Shown here: one piece after another, positions 28,372-36,915 of the stretch
Position numbering within the stretch: the stretch's first letter is position 1
How the letters are laid out: each line of letters opens with the position of its first letter
Source: Eubacterium sp. 14-2
Lineage (GTDB): Bacteria > Bacillota > Clostridia > Lachnospirales > Lachnospiraceae
Length of the DNA: 64,000 nucleotides
NCBI RefSeq assembly: GCF_000403845.2
Contig: NZ_KE159567.1
Location: 1,496,911 to 1,560,910, forward strand
Direction: 5' to 3'
Translations under genes and position numbers: made by a program
Notes under the pieces: model-generated
The model's database searches: none
What the model was told of the DNA's origin: nothing
What the model saw: the letters and a program-made list of their open reading frames with translations, nothing else

Positions 28372-29973
28372 AAATGCCGACTATGGAGCTGCCGAGCAAT
28401 ACCTAACCTTTGAGCATGACGAGTTTACCATGAAGCCCACACTGGACGGAAACGGGCGGCTTATCCCCCGTGACGATTACCGCATTTCCTCTCTGAATTG
28501 CGGTGATGAAGATTTTGCAATCGCCTGTATGCGTTCCAATCTCCGATATGGCAAGAACCAAAAACGGGAGGACGTAAAGAGCACCATTACATTATCAGTT
28601 TTGACCCCCGTGACGCACCAGACAACGGCTTGACCGTAGACCGGGCGCAAGCGTTGGGCGAGCAGTTCTGTAAAGAGCATTTCCCCGGACATCAAGCGTT
28701 GGTATGCACCCACCCGGACGGGCATAACCACAGCGGCAACATTCATGTGCATATCGTAATCAATTCTTTGCGGATTGCGGAAGTGCCACTTTTGCCGTAC
28801 ATGGAAAGACCAGCGGACACAAGGGAGGGCTGCAAGCACCGCTGTACGGACGCAGCTATGGAATACTTCAAAGCGGAAGTCATGGAGATGTGCCACCGGG
28901 AAAACCTCTATCAGATTGACTTGCTGAACGGGAGCAAGAACCGCATTACCGAGCGTGAGTATTGGGCGAAGCGGAAAGGACAAGCCGCACTGGATAAGGA
29001 GAACGCTTCCCAAGCCGCCACGGGAGAGCCGCCCAAACAGACCAAGTTTGAAACCGACAAGGAGAAGCTACGGCGCACAATCCGAGCCGCCCTGTCCTCT
29101 GCCGTTTCCTTTGAGGATTTTTCCGGGAAACTGCTACAACAGGGCGTGACCGTCAAGGAGAGCCGGGGGAGATTGTCATATCTCACGCCGGACAGGACGA
29201 AGGCCATTACCGCCCGGAAACTGGGTGATGATTTTGACCGAGCCGCCGTACTGGAAGCACTCACCATAAACGCACAGAACGCCGCCAAAGCCGCCGAAAC
29301 GCCCCTACCCCAACAGGAATATCCCCGCAGCATAAAAGACCGCTTACAGCGCAACAAAGCCGCCATAAACGCCCCGAAACAGGACAGCGTACAGCGCATG
29401 GTAGACATAGCCGCCAGGAAAGCCGAGGGCAAGGGGAAAGGCTATGAGAAATGGGCGACCTTGCACAACTTGAAGCAAATGGCGGCTACCGTGAGCGTTT
29501 ATGAGGAATCCGGCTTTTCTTCCCCGGAAGAACTGGAAGCTGCCCTTGCCGCCGCCAATGCGGGCTTGCATGAAACCACCGGGAAACTGAAAGCCGTGGA
29601 AAGCACTTTACGGGAGAAAAAGGACTTGCAGAAACAGCTATTGGCGTATATCAAGACCAAGCCAGCCCGTGACGGGCTAAAAGCACAGAAAACAGAGAAA
29701 GCCCGTAAGAGCTACCGGGAGCAGCACGAAAGCGAGTTTATCATTTCCGAATCTGCCGCCCGGTATTTCAAGGCACAGGGAATCTCCAAGCTGCCAGCGT
29801 CCAAAGCCCTACAAACGGAGATTGAGCAGCTTACCAAAGAGAAAAACGCCCTTTATAACGAGTACCGGGAGAAGAAAGCAAGTGTCCGGGAATTGCAGAC
29901 CGTGAAAAGCAATCTTGACAAGATATTACGCCGTGAGCCGGAACGGGGAAAGGGGCGGGAAAATGAACGGTAA
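28343..29973 (+). pseudogene. MobA/VirD2-type relaxase, frameshifted
   Basis: Relaxase that nicks and covalently holds the transferred strand. The likely start is the TTG at 28343 (ATFKYISSKNADYG). The first frame breaks after KREDVKS near base 28581. The next frame continues through the metal-binding NIHVHIV histidines and a long coiled C-terminal part to 29973. Restoring one base (a second C in the AGCACC stretch) would give an uninterrupted ~543-aa enzyme. If the shift is real the nuclease is inactive, because the start and the HUH motif are in different frames. Confidence 0.88.
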
Positions 29974-30349
29974 ACGCCCCTACATGGACTACCCACAGTA
30001 CAGAGCCGCCCGCCGCCTTGTACATGAGTGCTGCAACTACGATAACGGCAACTGTATCTTGCTGGATAACGGCGAGCCTTGCGTATGCGTCCAGAGTATC
30101 AGCTATTCGCTTATATGCCGATGGTTCATTACCGCCGTTCTGCCGCTGGACGGGAAGCTGGAAGCCGCCCTTTTGCACCGGGCAGACAGGAAACGCTGTA
30201 CCGAGTGCGGCGGGTATTTTCTCCCAAAGTCCAACCGTGGGAAATACTGCCCGGATTGCGCCGGACGCATGAAAAGAATCAAAGCCGCACAGCGCAAGCG
30301 GAAACAAAGGCTACTATGTCACGCTTTAGGATATTCCAAACACCCGTAA
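29963..30349 (+). CDS. Cysteine-rich VLP-type accessory protein of mobilizable elements (1)
   Basis: 128 aa. The ATG lies inside the last codons of the relaxase frame, so the two are coupled. N-terminal cysteines CCNYDNGNCILLDNGEPCVC and C-terminal zinc-ribbon cysteines (CTECGGYF, YCPDC) are present, followed by a basic tail. This small protein regularly follows relaxases in Firmicute elements; its role is unknown. A second, diverged copy is encoded at 31422. Confidence 0.8.
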   Translation: MNGKRPYMDYPQYRAARRLVHECCNYDNGNCILLDNGEPCVCVQSISYSLICRWFITAVLPLDGKLEAALLHRADRKRCTECGGYFLPKSNRGKYCPDCAGRMKRIKAAQRKRKQRLLCHALGYSKHP

Positions 30350-30388
30350 ATCAAGGCTTTTCAGACCGCCCTCAACGGGTAGACGATA

Positions 30389-30431
30389 TTTATATCCTTT
30401 ACCCCCGAAAACGGCGTTCTAAAGCGTAACA
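30389..30431 (+). repeat. 43-bp direct repeat, copy A
   Basis: Begins TTTATATCCTTTACCCCCG and ends GCGTAACA. A near-identical stretch occurs at 31847-31888. Each copy lies shortly after one of the two Cys-rich VLP genes. Confidence 0.75.
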
Positions 30432-30461
30432 GAAGCCCAAAACAGACCAAAGGAGGAACAA

Positions 30462-30928
30462 ATGGCAGACAACCGCAAATATTACTACCTAAAGCTGAAA
30501 GAGAGCTATTTTGACGAGGACGCTATCGTGCTGCTGGAAAGTATGCAGGACGGTATGCTCTACTCAAACATTCTCTTGAAGATGTACCTAAAATCGCTGA
30601 AAAACGGGGGAAAGCTCCAGCTTGCCGAGAATATCCCCTACACCGCACAGATGATAGCCACCATCACCCGCCAGCAAGTCGGCACAGTGGAGAGGGCTTT
30701 GCAGATTTTTATGAAACTGGGGCTTGTAGAACCCTTGCAGAACGGGGCTTTGTACATGAGCAACATAGAACTCTAATCGGTCAGTCCTCTACCGAGGGGG
30801 AGAGGAAACGCCGTGCAAGGCTGGCTTTACAGGAACAGAAAGCCTTGCCGGAAGCCGTGGCGGACGTTTGTCCACCAGAGATAGAGAAAGAGATAGATAT
30901 AGAGTTTGATATTGTCAACCAATATTGA
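30462..30928 (+). pseudogene. Replisome-organizer/replication initiator remnant
   Basis: Starts MADNRKYYYLKLKESYF behind AAAGGAGG, the N-terminal domain seen in phage replisome organizers and element replication proteins. The frame closes at a TAA at 30774. Shifting by one base continues as LIGQSSTEGERKRRARLALQ until 30928. Family members are longer, so the protein is both frameshifted and truncated, ending inside a palindrome at 30908-30935. A deletion has probably removed its C-terminus and the downstream DnaC-like gene often found in such cassettes. Confidence 0.75.
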
Positions 30929-30935
30929 CAATATC
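30908..30935. repeat. Perfect inverted repeat at a probable deletion junction
   Basis: GATATTGTCAA (30908-30918) and TTGACAATATC (30925-30935) are exactly complementary around six bases. It separates the truncated replication gene from an unrelated gene fragment, so it may mark a recombination or deletion point. Confidence 0.7.
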
Positions 30936-30940
30936 ATTTT

Positions 30941-31207
30941 ATGGTGGAGCTGTCCCCGTCCTTTATGCGGCTTGCTTCCACAAAGGACACGGAACGCCTT
31001 TTCTCCATGCTGCCCTATAAGACCCTTGCTTTCTCACAAATCAAGAACAGCTACGGTACATACGCGCTGATCGGCAAGGACGAGAACCGGGACAGACAGA
31101 TAAGGAAGCCCCGCCCCTCTGTCCGGGCGCAGCTTGCACAGGACAAAAAGAGAACCGCCCCGAAGAAAGCGGCGGCGAAAACAAAAAATCACGGATTGGA
31201 GGTATGA
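30941..31207 (+). CDS. Short ORF, possibly the C-terminal fragment of a larger element gene
   Basis: 88 aa starting MVELSPSFMRLASTKDTERL with no ribosome site. It reads smoothly to a Lys/Ala-rich basic end (KKAAAKTKNH). The look is that of the C-terminal part of an accessory protein from Firmicute conjugative elements, but I cannot name the family. It sits directly downstream of the palindromic junction and four bases before the TTRAP-like gene. Confidence 0.45.
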   Translation: MVELSPSFMRLASTKDTERLFSMLPYKTLAFSQIKNSYGTYALIGKDENRDRQIRKPRPSVRAQLAQDKKRTAPKKAAAKTKNHGLEV

Positions 31208-31425
31208 GCATGAACACATATAATAATTTTACGGTTAAGGAAACCAACCTTTTGAGTATCTACATGACAGGCAGCAAGGAGGGGCTTTTGGTAGCTATGA
31301 ACGCCGCGCTGCCCTTTATGGAGGGGGAAATGCGGGACTTTGCCGCCCGTACCCTTGCCAAAGTAGGGCGCATGACCGAAGCGGAATTTACGGGGCTTGC
31401 TCTTTACCCCGCCGACGAGGTATGA
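31204..31425 (+). CDS. Putative transposon-transfer assisting (TTRAP-like) protein
   Basis: 73 aa. The NNFTVKETNLLSIY start and the acidic ALPFMEGEMRDFAARTL segment match the small TTRAP-type proteins of Firmicute transposons, whose function is undefined. The start may be the first ATG (31204) or the ATG two codons later. The stop codon overlaps the ATG of the next gene, indicating coupling. Confidence 0.7.
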   Translation: MSMNTYNNFTVKETNLLSIYMTGSKEGLLVAMNAALPFMEGEMRDFAARTLAKVGRMTEAEFTGLALYPADEV

Positions 31426-31787
31426 ACGGGATCAAGCGGCTCACGCCGCCCCAAAGCCGGAAAGTCAACGCCCTTGTGCGCCGGACGTGCTGTAACTGCG
31501 ACAATGGAAACTGTATCTTGCTGGACGACGGGGACGAGTGCATATGCCCGCAGCTCATTTCTTATTCGCTGCTCTGTAAGTGGTTCCGTATCGCCGTACT
31601 GCCCGCAGATAAGGAGCTGTACGCCGAGCTTTACCATGCGGAGGATATGCGGCGGTGTAGCGTGTGCGGCTCACCTTTTGCGTCCAGCTCTAACCGGGCT
31701 ATTTACTGCCCGGACTGCCGGAAGCGTATCACCCGCAGACAGACCGCCGAGCGCATGAGGAAGCTACGGGCGAATGTGACGCGATAG
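31422..31787 (+). CDS. Cysteine-rich VLP-type accessory protein (2)
   Basis: 121 aa, paralogous to the protein at 29963. It has the same CCNCDNGNCILLDDGDECIC block, the ISYSLLCKWF segment, and the zinc ribbon CSVCGSPF/YCPDC before a basic tail. Overlap with the TTRAP-like gene by four bases. Two such genes in a 2-kb span suggest that two related cassettes have been joined or that a module was duplicated. Confidence 0.78.
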   Translation: MNGIKRLTPPQSRKVNALVRRTCCNCDNGNCILLDDGDECICPQLISYSLLCKWFRIAVLPADKELYAELYHAEDMRRCSVCGSPFASSSNRAIYCPDCRKRITRRQTAERMRKLRANVTR

Positions 31788-31846
31788 GGGCGAAATGAGC
31801 CTTGATGTATGCGGCTTTCCGGGCAGAAAAATAAGTCAGCAAGGGA

Positions 31847-31888
31847 TTTATACCTTTACCCCCGGAAATGCCGTTCTATTGCGTAACA
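31847..31888 (+). repeat. 43-bp direct repeat, copy B
   Basis: Begins TTTATACCTTTACCCCCG and ends GCGTAACA, matching copy A at 30389-30431 with a few substitutions. It lies 59 bases after the second VLP gene. Confidence 0.75.
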
Positions 31889-31914
31889 AATCAATCTCTG
31901 CACCCATAAGAAAA

Positions 31915-31963
31915 CCGGGGCGCGGTGGCTACTGAAAAGCTGCCGCGTCCCGGCTCTTTTTTT
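31915..31963. terminator. Terminator between convergent element modules
   Basis: CCGGGGCGCGG (31915-31925) pairs with CCGCGTCCCGG (31943-31953), with one G-T pair, followed by TCTTTTTTT. It separates the + strand VLP gene from the - strand relaxase gene that ends at 31991. Confidence 0.85.
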
Positions 31964-31990
31964 GCGCTTTTATCCGCGCTCTGTCTGCCG

Positions 31991-33322
31991 TTACCGTTCC
32001 GGCTGCTTCTCTGTCTGTAAAATGCTGTCTATGTTCCGCTTGATAACGTCATACTCCTGTACCTGTTTTTTCAGCTTGCCATAATCGGCATAAAGGCTTT
32101 CTTTCTGCTCTTGGAGCTTTTCATACTCCGCTTGCAGGGCGGGGACGCTGGGGAGCTTGCCGCTGATCTGCGCCGCCTTTAGTGCCTTTGCCGCCGCTTC
32201 ATGGAGGATAATACCGCGCTCATGCTCTGCCCGGTATTTCTCCTTGTTCCGGGCTTTTCGGTAGGCTTCATAGAGGGGCTTTGTCTTTTGGTAGGTAGTG
32301 ACGTTCTTAATGAGCAACGCCATATCCGAAGGACGCTTTTCCACTTCCTTTAAGCTCTCCCCCGCCTTTTCGCTTGCCGTGGTGATTTCCTCTATCCGGG
32401 TGAGCAGATCGGCGTACTGTTCAATCTTGTTTTCGGTAAGGAAGTTCATAGTCTTTGCCGCCTGTTTCAGATTGTGGATTTTCGCCCACTGTTCATAGCC
32501 CCGGCTCTGCTGCGCCTTGATACTGTTCTCAATATCAATGAGAAGATTAACGCCCCTGCGCTCTGCTTTTGGAGCTTTGGCGGCACGGGTGCGCTTGCCC
32601 GCTATCCGTTCCCTTATGGCTTCCTCTGTATAATCTGCGCCGAGAGCTTTAAGGCGGGTAAAGCGTTCCTGCCCCGGTGCGCGGCATGAGATATATTTTC
32701 CCGGCTTTATCTCATAGCCCGCCGCCTGTAACCGCTGCAATAATTCCTCAAAACTGGAAACTTGGGGAATGAGCGCGTCCACAGCAATTTTTAACTTGCC
32801 TTTCCAGCTTGTCCCGGTTTTCTCCGCTTGGTACTCCGCATAGCTCTTTCCTTTGCTTCCCTTGCCGGGGACGACCACGGAAAGCCCGTTGTCCCGGCAC
32901 AGCTTGTCGCTCATATTCCGTATGCCGTAATACGTCCGCTTGTTGGAAACATACTTGTGATGATCTACGAAGTTGACCGCGCAGAAAATAATGTGATTAT
33001 GGATATGCCCCTTGTCAATGTGCGTCGTGAGTACATATTCATGCTGCCCCTTTGTTACCGCGTCGGCAAGCTGCCGCCCGATCTCATGGGCTTTCTCATA
33101 GTCCACTTCCCCCGGCGCAAAGGACTGTATCAAGTGAAAAGCTAAATTGTTTCCCTTATCCCGCGCTTGAGAGAGGGTATAGCCAAACTCAATATCTGCC
33201 GTTTCATAGCTGCACCCAAAAGAGGACACCAGCATTTTTTCGTCCGTCTTGTCCGGGTTTTCGATATAGTCAAGGGCTTTGCTCAAAGTGCTTTTAACAG
33301 GCTTAATCTTTGTAACCGCCAT
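31991..33322 (-). CDS. Relaxase/mobilization nuclease (second module)
   Basis: 443 aa and apparently intact. The N-terminal relaxase domain begins MAVTKIKPVKSTLSKALDYI and holds the metal-binding HIDKGHIHNHIIF three-histidine motif near residue 102. The C-terminal half is coiled coil and charged. It nicks oriT and pilots DNA for transfer. It differs from the 28.3-kb relaxase and is read in the opposite direction. Its start overlaps the mobC-type gene by 40 bases, a usual arrangement. Confidence 0.92.
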   Translation of the reverse strand: MAVTKIKPVKSTLSKALDYIENPDKTDEKMLVSSFGCSYETADIEFGYTLSQARDKGNNLAFHLIQSFAPGEVDYEKAHEIGRQLADAVTKGQHEYVLTTHIDKGHIHNHIIFCAVNFVDHHKYVSNKRTYYGIRNMSDKLCRDNGLSVVVPGKGSKGKSYAEYQAEKTGTSWKGKLKIAVDALIPQVSSFEELLQRLQAAGYEIKPGKYISCRAPGQERFTRLKALGADYTEEAIRERIAGKRTRAAKAPKAERRGVNLLIDIENSIKAQQSRGYEQWAKIHNLKQAAKTMNFLTENKIEQYADLLTRIEEITTASEKAGESLKEVEKRPSDMALLIKNVTTYQKTKPLYEAYRKARNKEKYRAEHERGIILHEAAAKALKAAQISGKLPSVPALQAEYEKLQEQKESLYADYGKLKKQVQEYDVIKRNIDSILQTEKQPER

Positions 33323-33612
33323 ATCTCCGCAAGCACCCCCTTGATTTCGTCTATGTCCTCTTTATAGGCGTTCCCCGTCGCGTTTACGCGACGTGCAATC
33401 TGATTGACATTGACCCCGATTTTCTGTATCTCCGCTGTCATTGCCTTTATGTCCGTGTGGTCTACTTGGATAATGTACCCGTCAATGGCAATCTTGCGCA
33501 GATACGCCGCCATGTTGCTTGTGGGGACGAGCTTCATTTTTTCCTCAATCAGTTTCCTTTCTTCCTCTGTCACATAGAATTTGACCTGTACCGTCCTTTT
33601 GCGTCCGTTCAT
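33283..33612 (-). CDS. mobC: MobC-like plasmid mobilization relaxosome protein (second module)
   Basis: 109 aa from the ATG behind GAAAGGAGC. A longer in-frame extension exists but crosses the candidate oriT and was rejected. It has a ribbon-helix-helix N-terminus (VQVKFYVTEEERKLI) and the MobC-type segment KIGVNVNQIARRVN. It helps the relaxase bind oriT. It lies upstream of and overlaps the relaxase gene. Confidence 0.88.
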   Translation of the reverse strand: MNGRKRTVQVKFYVTEEERKLIEEKMKLVPTSNMAAYLRKIAIDGYIIQVDHTDIKAMTAEIQKIGVNVNQIARRVNATGNAYKEDIDEIKGVLAEIWRLQRLSLLKAL

Positions 33613-33667
33613 GGGTTTTCGCTCCTTTCCGTTCTCATAGAGGGTTTGGGACACTTCCCAACAAGCA

Positions 33668-33717
33668 ATTTCTGACCGACCGGGCGGGCAGAAATACGGA
33701 AAAGGGTACTCTTTTCC
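33668..33717 (-). other. Candidate oriT of the second mobilization module
   Basis: Two inverted repeats stand just upstream of mobC: ATTTCTG/CAGAAAT (33668-33674, 33689-33695) enclosing a GC-rich loop, and GGAAAAG/CTTTTCC (33698-33704, 33711-33717). Position and hairpins fit an oriT; the nick site is not identified. Confidence 0.5.
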
Positions 33718-33833
33718 TATGCTTGCTACGAATCTTTTTCCCTCGTCTATAAGGCGTTTCTTAGCAGCAAAAATGCCCGTATCAACGGGCAGCGCATAAA
33801 ATAAAGACCGCTGATTTTCCAATCAAGCGGCCT

Positions 33834-34178
33834 TTATTCTTTCATACTGATTGCCCCGTCTAAAGTGGCTTCCACAATAGGCAGATACTTTTCCGGGCAT
33901 AGGTGCAATTTGTGGTCTATGCGTCTGCGCTGTTCGCTGTCCCCTCGGATAAGGCCGGGATTAAAATAGCGTTCCACTGGCAGGCGGCATATCTTCACAA
34001 GTTGCAGTATCACGGGTATGCTGGGTATTGCTTCCCCTAACTCAATGCTGGCAAGATAACGGGGCGCAATATTCACTTCTTCCGCTAACGCCTTGCGGGT
34101 AATTCCCTGTGCTTCCCGTCCGGCCCTTACGTCTGCTCCAAAGGTTTCAAAGCCGGGGCAATCCTCGACTTTCGCCAT
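33834..34178 (-). CDS. XRE-family helix-turn-helix regulator
   Basis: 114 aa. The Cro/CI-type helix-turn-helix reads ITRKALAEEVNIAPRYLASIE (within residues ~25-45). A C-terminal tail follows, as in regulators found next to Tn-type mobilization genes. It is divergent from the VanR-like gene and probably regulates the element; the target is unknown. Confidence 0.85.
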   Translation of the reverse strand: MAKVEDCPGFETFGADVRAGREAQGITRKALAEEVNIAPRYLASIELGEAIPSIPVILQLVKICRLPVERYFNPGLIRGDSEQRRRIDHKLHLCPEKYLPIVEATLDGAISMKE

Positions 34179-34330
34179 ACTACATCACCCATATACATGG
34201 TATAGTTCATAGTATGGCTTGGGAATGATTTGATATGCACACTACTTTCTTTTATAGTTCATCAATTCTTCCTTGATTTCCAGCAGCCAGCTTCTTATAA
34301 TGAAATTACATTGAAAAAGTTGCCTGTTGT

Positions 34331-34360
34331 AACATTTCGCGGACATTTCCCTGTTATACT
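34331..34360 (+). promoter_or_regulatory. Response-regulator box and promoter upstream of the OmpR-type regulator
   Basis: AACATTT (34331-34337) and GACATTT (34342-34348) form an 11-bp-period direct repeat. Six bases later comes a -10 box TATACT (34355-34360). No normal -35 is visible, as expected for an activated promoter. The ABC transporter promoter at 36163 has the same spacing. Confidence 0.75.
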
Positions 34361-34388
34361 ATCTTCAACACATAAAGGAGGACGAGCC

Positions 34389-35078
34389 ATGAAACAAATA
34401 TTGATTGTCGAGGACGACGCTCTTTTGAATAAAACGCTGACTTATAATCTGATTTCTGACGGCTACAATGTCACTTCGTCCTTAAACGCCAAAACTGCCG
34501 CTAATCTGCTGTTCGAAACGGAATATGATCTTGTACTGCTGGACATTAACCTGCCGGACGGCAACGGTTATGACCTATGCAAGCTCATAAAGCCGGAACA
34601 CCCTGACACGATGGTAATTTTCCTGACCGCTAACGATCAGGAGAGCGACCAGATACGCGGTTATGAAGTGGGGGCAGTAGACTACATCACAAAGCCCTTT
34701 TCCATTGGGGCTTTACAACGAAAAATTAGCGCCATGTTTGCCATGCTGGAACATCAGGGGGTGTCAAAGGATATTTACGACGACGGCAGGCTGTTCCTTG
34801 ACTTTTCGGAGCAGACGGCAAAGCTGAACGGCGTATCGCTGACACTCTCCACGATGGAGTACAAAATGTTGAACCTGTTGCGCAGGAATCCTAAACAGGT
34901 GCTTACCCGCAGACAGCTTTTAGAAAAGCTGTGGGATGCGGACGAAAACTTTGTTGACGAGCATACCCTGACGACGACTGTTAGCCGCATACGCTCCAAA
35001 ATTGAAGCGGGCGGCGGCACATATATCAAGACCGTTTATGGTATGGGCTATCAATGGACAGGGGGCGAGAAGAAATGA
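34389..35078 (+). CDS. OmpR/VanR-like response regulator
   Basis: 229 aa from the ATG behind AAAGGAGG. The receiver domain has the acidic pair VEDD near residue 8, the phospho-acceptor in LLDINLPDGNG near residue 52 and KPF near 101. The winged-helix DNA-binding domain ends TYIKTVYGMGYQW. It most likely binds the paired ACATTT boxes upstream of itself and of the ABC transporter (inference). The kinase gene overlaps its stop by four bases. Confidence 0.93.
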   Translation: MKQILIVEDDALLNKTLTYNLISDGYNVTSSLNAKTAANLLFETEYDLVLLDINLPDGNGYDLCKLIKPEHPDTMVIFLTANDQESDQIRGYEVGAVDYITKPFSIGALQRKISAMFAMLEHQGVSKDIYDDGRLFLDFSEQTAKLNGVSLTLSTMEYKMLNLLRRNPKQVLTRRQLLEKLWDADENFVDEHTLTTTVSRIRSKIEAGGGTYIKTVYGMGYQWTGGEKK

Positions 35079-36096
35079 AGTTAAATCGTCTTTCTGTGAA
35101 AATCCTGTGTCTGCTCATAGGGGCGGGGACGCTCTTTCTCATGCTCCTGCTTACTGGCCTGTTCTTTGCTCTGACAGGCAACAAAATGATATTGCTGTGC
35201 GGAGCTGGACTGACAGCCTGTGCGCTCATAGGGCTGGCTTTCCTTGTGCTGCTGTTCGGGAAAAGGCTATCCTTGTTTACAAATGACTTGTGCCGGATAC
35301 TGGACGCATGATAAGCGGGAACGAAGAATTACAGGACAGCGAAACACTTTTTGCCCGTATCAATCACAGACTTTCCCAGCTATATAGTATCATGCAGGAG
35401 AACAGACAAAAAGTGGACGCGGAGCGTACCGAGCTTCAAATGCTGATTTCAGATATTTCACATCAGGTCAAAACTCCTGTGGCAAATCTGAAAATGGTAA
35501 CGGATACGCTGCTTTCAAAGCCCGTAACTGAAGCGGAACGGTCAGACTTCTTGCAGGGTATCCGCAGCCAGACGGACAAGCCGGATTTCCTTTTTGGGGC
35601 CCTCGTCAAAACTTTCCGGTTAGAAACGGGAACAATTCGACTTGAAAAGAAAGACAGCTTATTATTTGATACGCTTGCGATGGATTGCAGCGAGATTGTC
35701 TATGACGCAGAAAAAAAGGATATTTCCGTATCGGTGGACTGCCCCGAAGATTTGCGCCTGAACCACGATAGCAAGTGGACAGCGGAAGCACTCTTTAACC
35801 TGTTGGACAACGCTGTGAAATACACTCCTGTTAGCAGCAAAATTGTTGTAACCGTTGAGCAATGGGAAATGTATGTAAAAGTGAATGTTGCAGATACAGG
35901 CAAAGGCATTTCTGAAAGCAATCAAGCCGCAATTTTCCGGCGTTTCTATCGGGAAAATGGGGTACACGATAAAACGGGTGTCGGTATCGGGCTATACCTT
36001 GCGCGGGAAATCATCACCATGCAAGGCGGCTAAATCAAGGTGTCATCAGAAGTTGGAAAAGGGTCTGTCTTTTCTGTTTTCCTGCCTATCCGATAA
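35075..36096 (+). pseudogene. Sensor histidine kinase, frameshifted and with a premature stop
   Basis: Starts MKLNRLSVKILCLL with two transmembrane segments and almost no extracellular loop, like intramembrane-sensing kinases that watch ABC transporters. The frame is lost after NDLCRILD near 35305 and resumes one base off as MISGNEELQDSE. The rest holds the H box SDISHQVKTPVANL, N box LLDNAVKYTP and glycine boxes (ADTGKGI, GVGIGLYLARE). A TAA at 36031 then cuts it before IKVSSEVGKGSVFSVFLP, which still follows in frame to 36096. Two lesions argue for real decay rather than one sequencing error. Confidence 0.85.
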
Positions 36097-36162
36097 TTTT
36101 TTGAAATGTCCGCGTTTTGTAACAATTCGCCCTGATTTTAAGAAATAACTTTCTCCGGCGCG

Positions 36163-36192
36163 GACATTTCTGTGACATTTGGAGTTTACAAT
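36163..36192 (+). promoter_or_regulatory. Response-regulator box and promoter upstream of the ABC transporter
   Basis: GACATTT occurs at 36163-36169 and again at 36174-36180, followed after six bases by a -10 box TACAAT (36187-36192). The spacing is identical to that at 34331. Upstream, AAATGTCCGCG (36104-36114) is the complement of CGCGGACATTT (36159-36169), giving a large inverted repeat around the site. Confidence 0.8.
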
Positions 36193-36235
36193 AACCCTAT
36201 CAACAGGCAGACAGCCTTGAAAGGAGCTTCTAAGC

Positions 36236-36901
36236 GTGAGTATTTTACAAACCATTGACCTAAAAAAGTATTACGGCACCGAGCCAAACATCACCCGCGC
36301 CCTGGATGGTGTCAACCTCTCTGTGGAGCAGGGGGAGTTTGTGGCGATAGTAGGAACGTCCGGCAGCGGGAAATCCACCTTGCTTAACATGATGGGCGGG
36401 CTGGACACCCCCACGTCTGGCAGCGTCATTGTTCGGGGGCAGGAATTGGCCAAAAAGAACGACGAGGAACTGACAATTTTTCGCCGCCGCAATATCGGCT
36501 TTATCTTCCAGAACTATAATCTTGTCCCCATTCTGAACGTCTATGAAAACATTGCCCTGCCTGTGGAACTGGACGGCGACACGGTAGATCAGCGATTCAT
36601 GGACGAAATCGTGGGTACGCTGGCCTTAGAGGACAAGTTAAAAAATATGCCTAACAACCTCTCCGGGGGACAACAGCAGCGTGTGGCTATCGCCCGCGCC
36701 CTGATTACCAAACCCGCTATCGTTCTGGCAGACGAGCCTACGGGCAACCTGGATAGCAAGACAAGTGCCGATGTGCTGGGTCTGCTGAAACGTACCAGCA
36801 TGGAGTTTCATCAAACTATCGTAATGATTACCCACAATAATGAAATCGCCCAGCTTGCCGACCGCATTGTGCGAATTGAGGACGGCAAGATTGTGGAATA
36901 A
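36236..36901 (+). CDS. ABC transporter ATP-binding protein (MacB/BceA type)
   Basis: 221 aa. Walker A is [13 protein letters not shown] near residue 40, the signature [15 protein letters not shown] near 140, and Walker [15 protein letters not shown] near 162. The start is GTG behind AAAGGAGC. It powers the FtsX-like permease encoded 14 bases downstream. With the adjoining regulator genes this resembles peptide-antibiotic detoxification or export modules; the substrate is not known. Confidence 0.93.
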   Translation: MSILQTIDLKKYYGTEPNITRALDGVNLSVEQGEFVAIVGTSGSGKSTLLNMMGGLDTPTSGSVIVRGQELAKKNDEELTIFRRRNIGFIFQNYNLVPILNVYENIALPVELDGDTVDQRFMDEIVGTLALEDKLKNMPNNLSGGQQQRVAIARALITKPAIVLADEPTGNLDSKTSADVLGLLKRTSMEFHQTIVMITHNNEIAQLADRIVRIEDGKIVE

Positions 36902-36915
36902 GGAGGTGGCAGACT

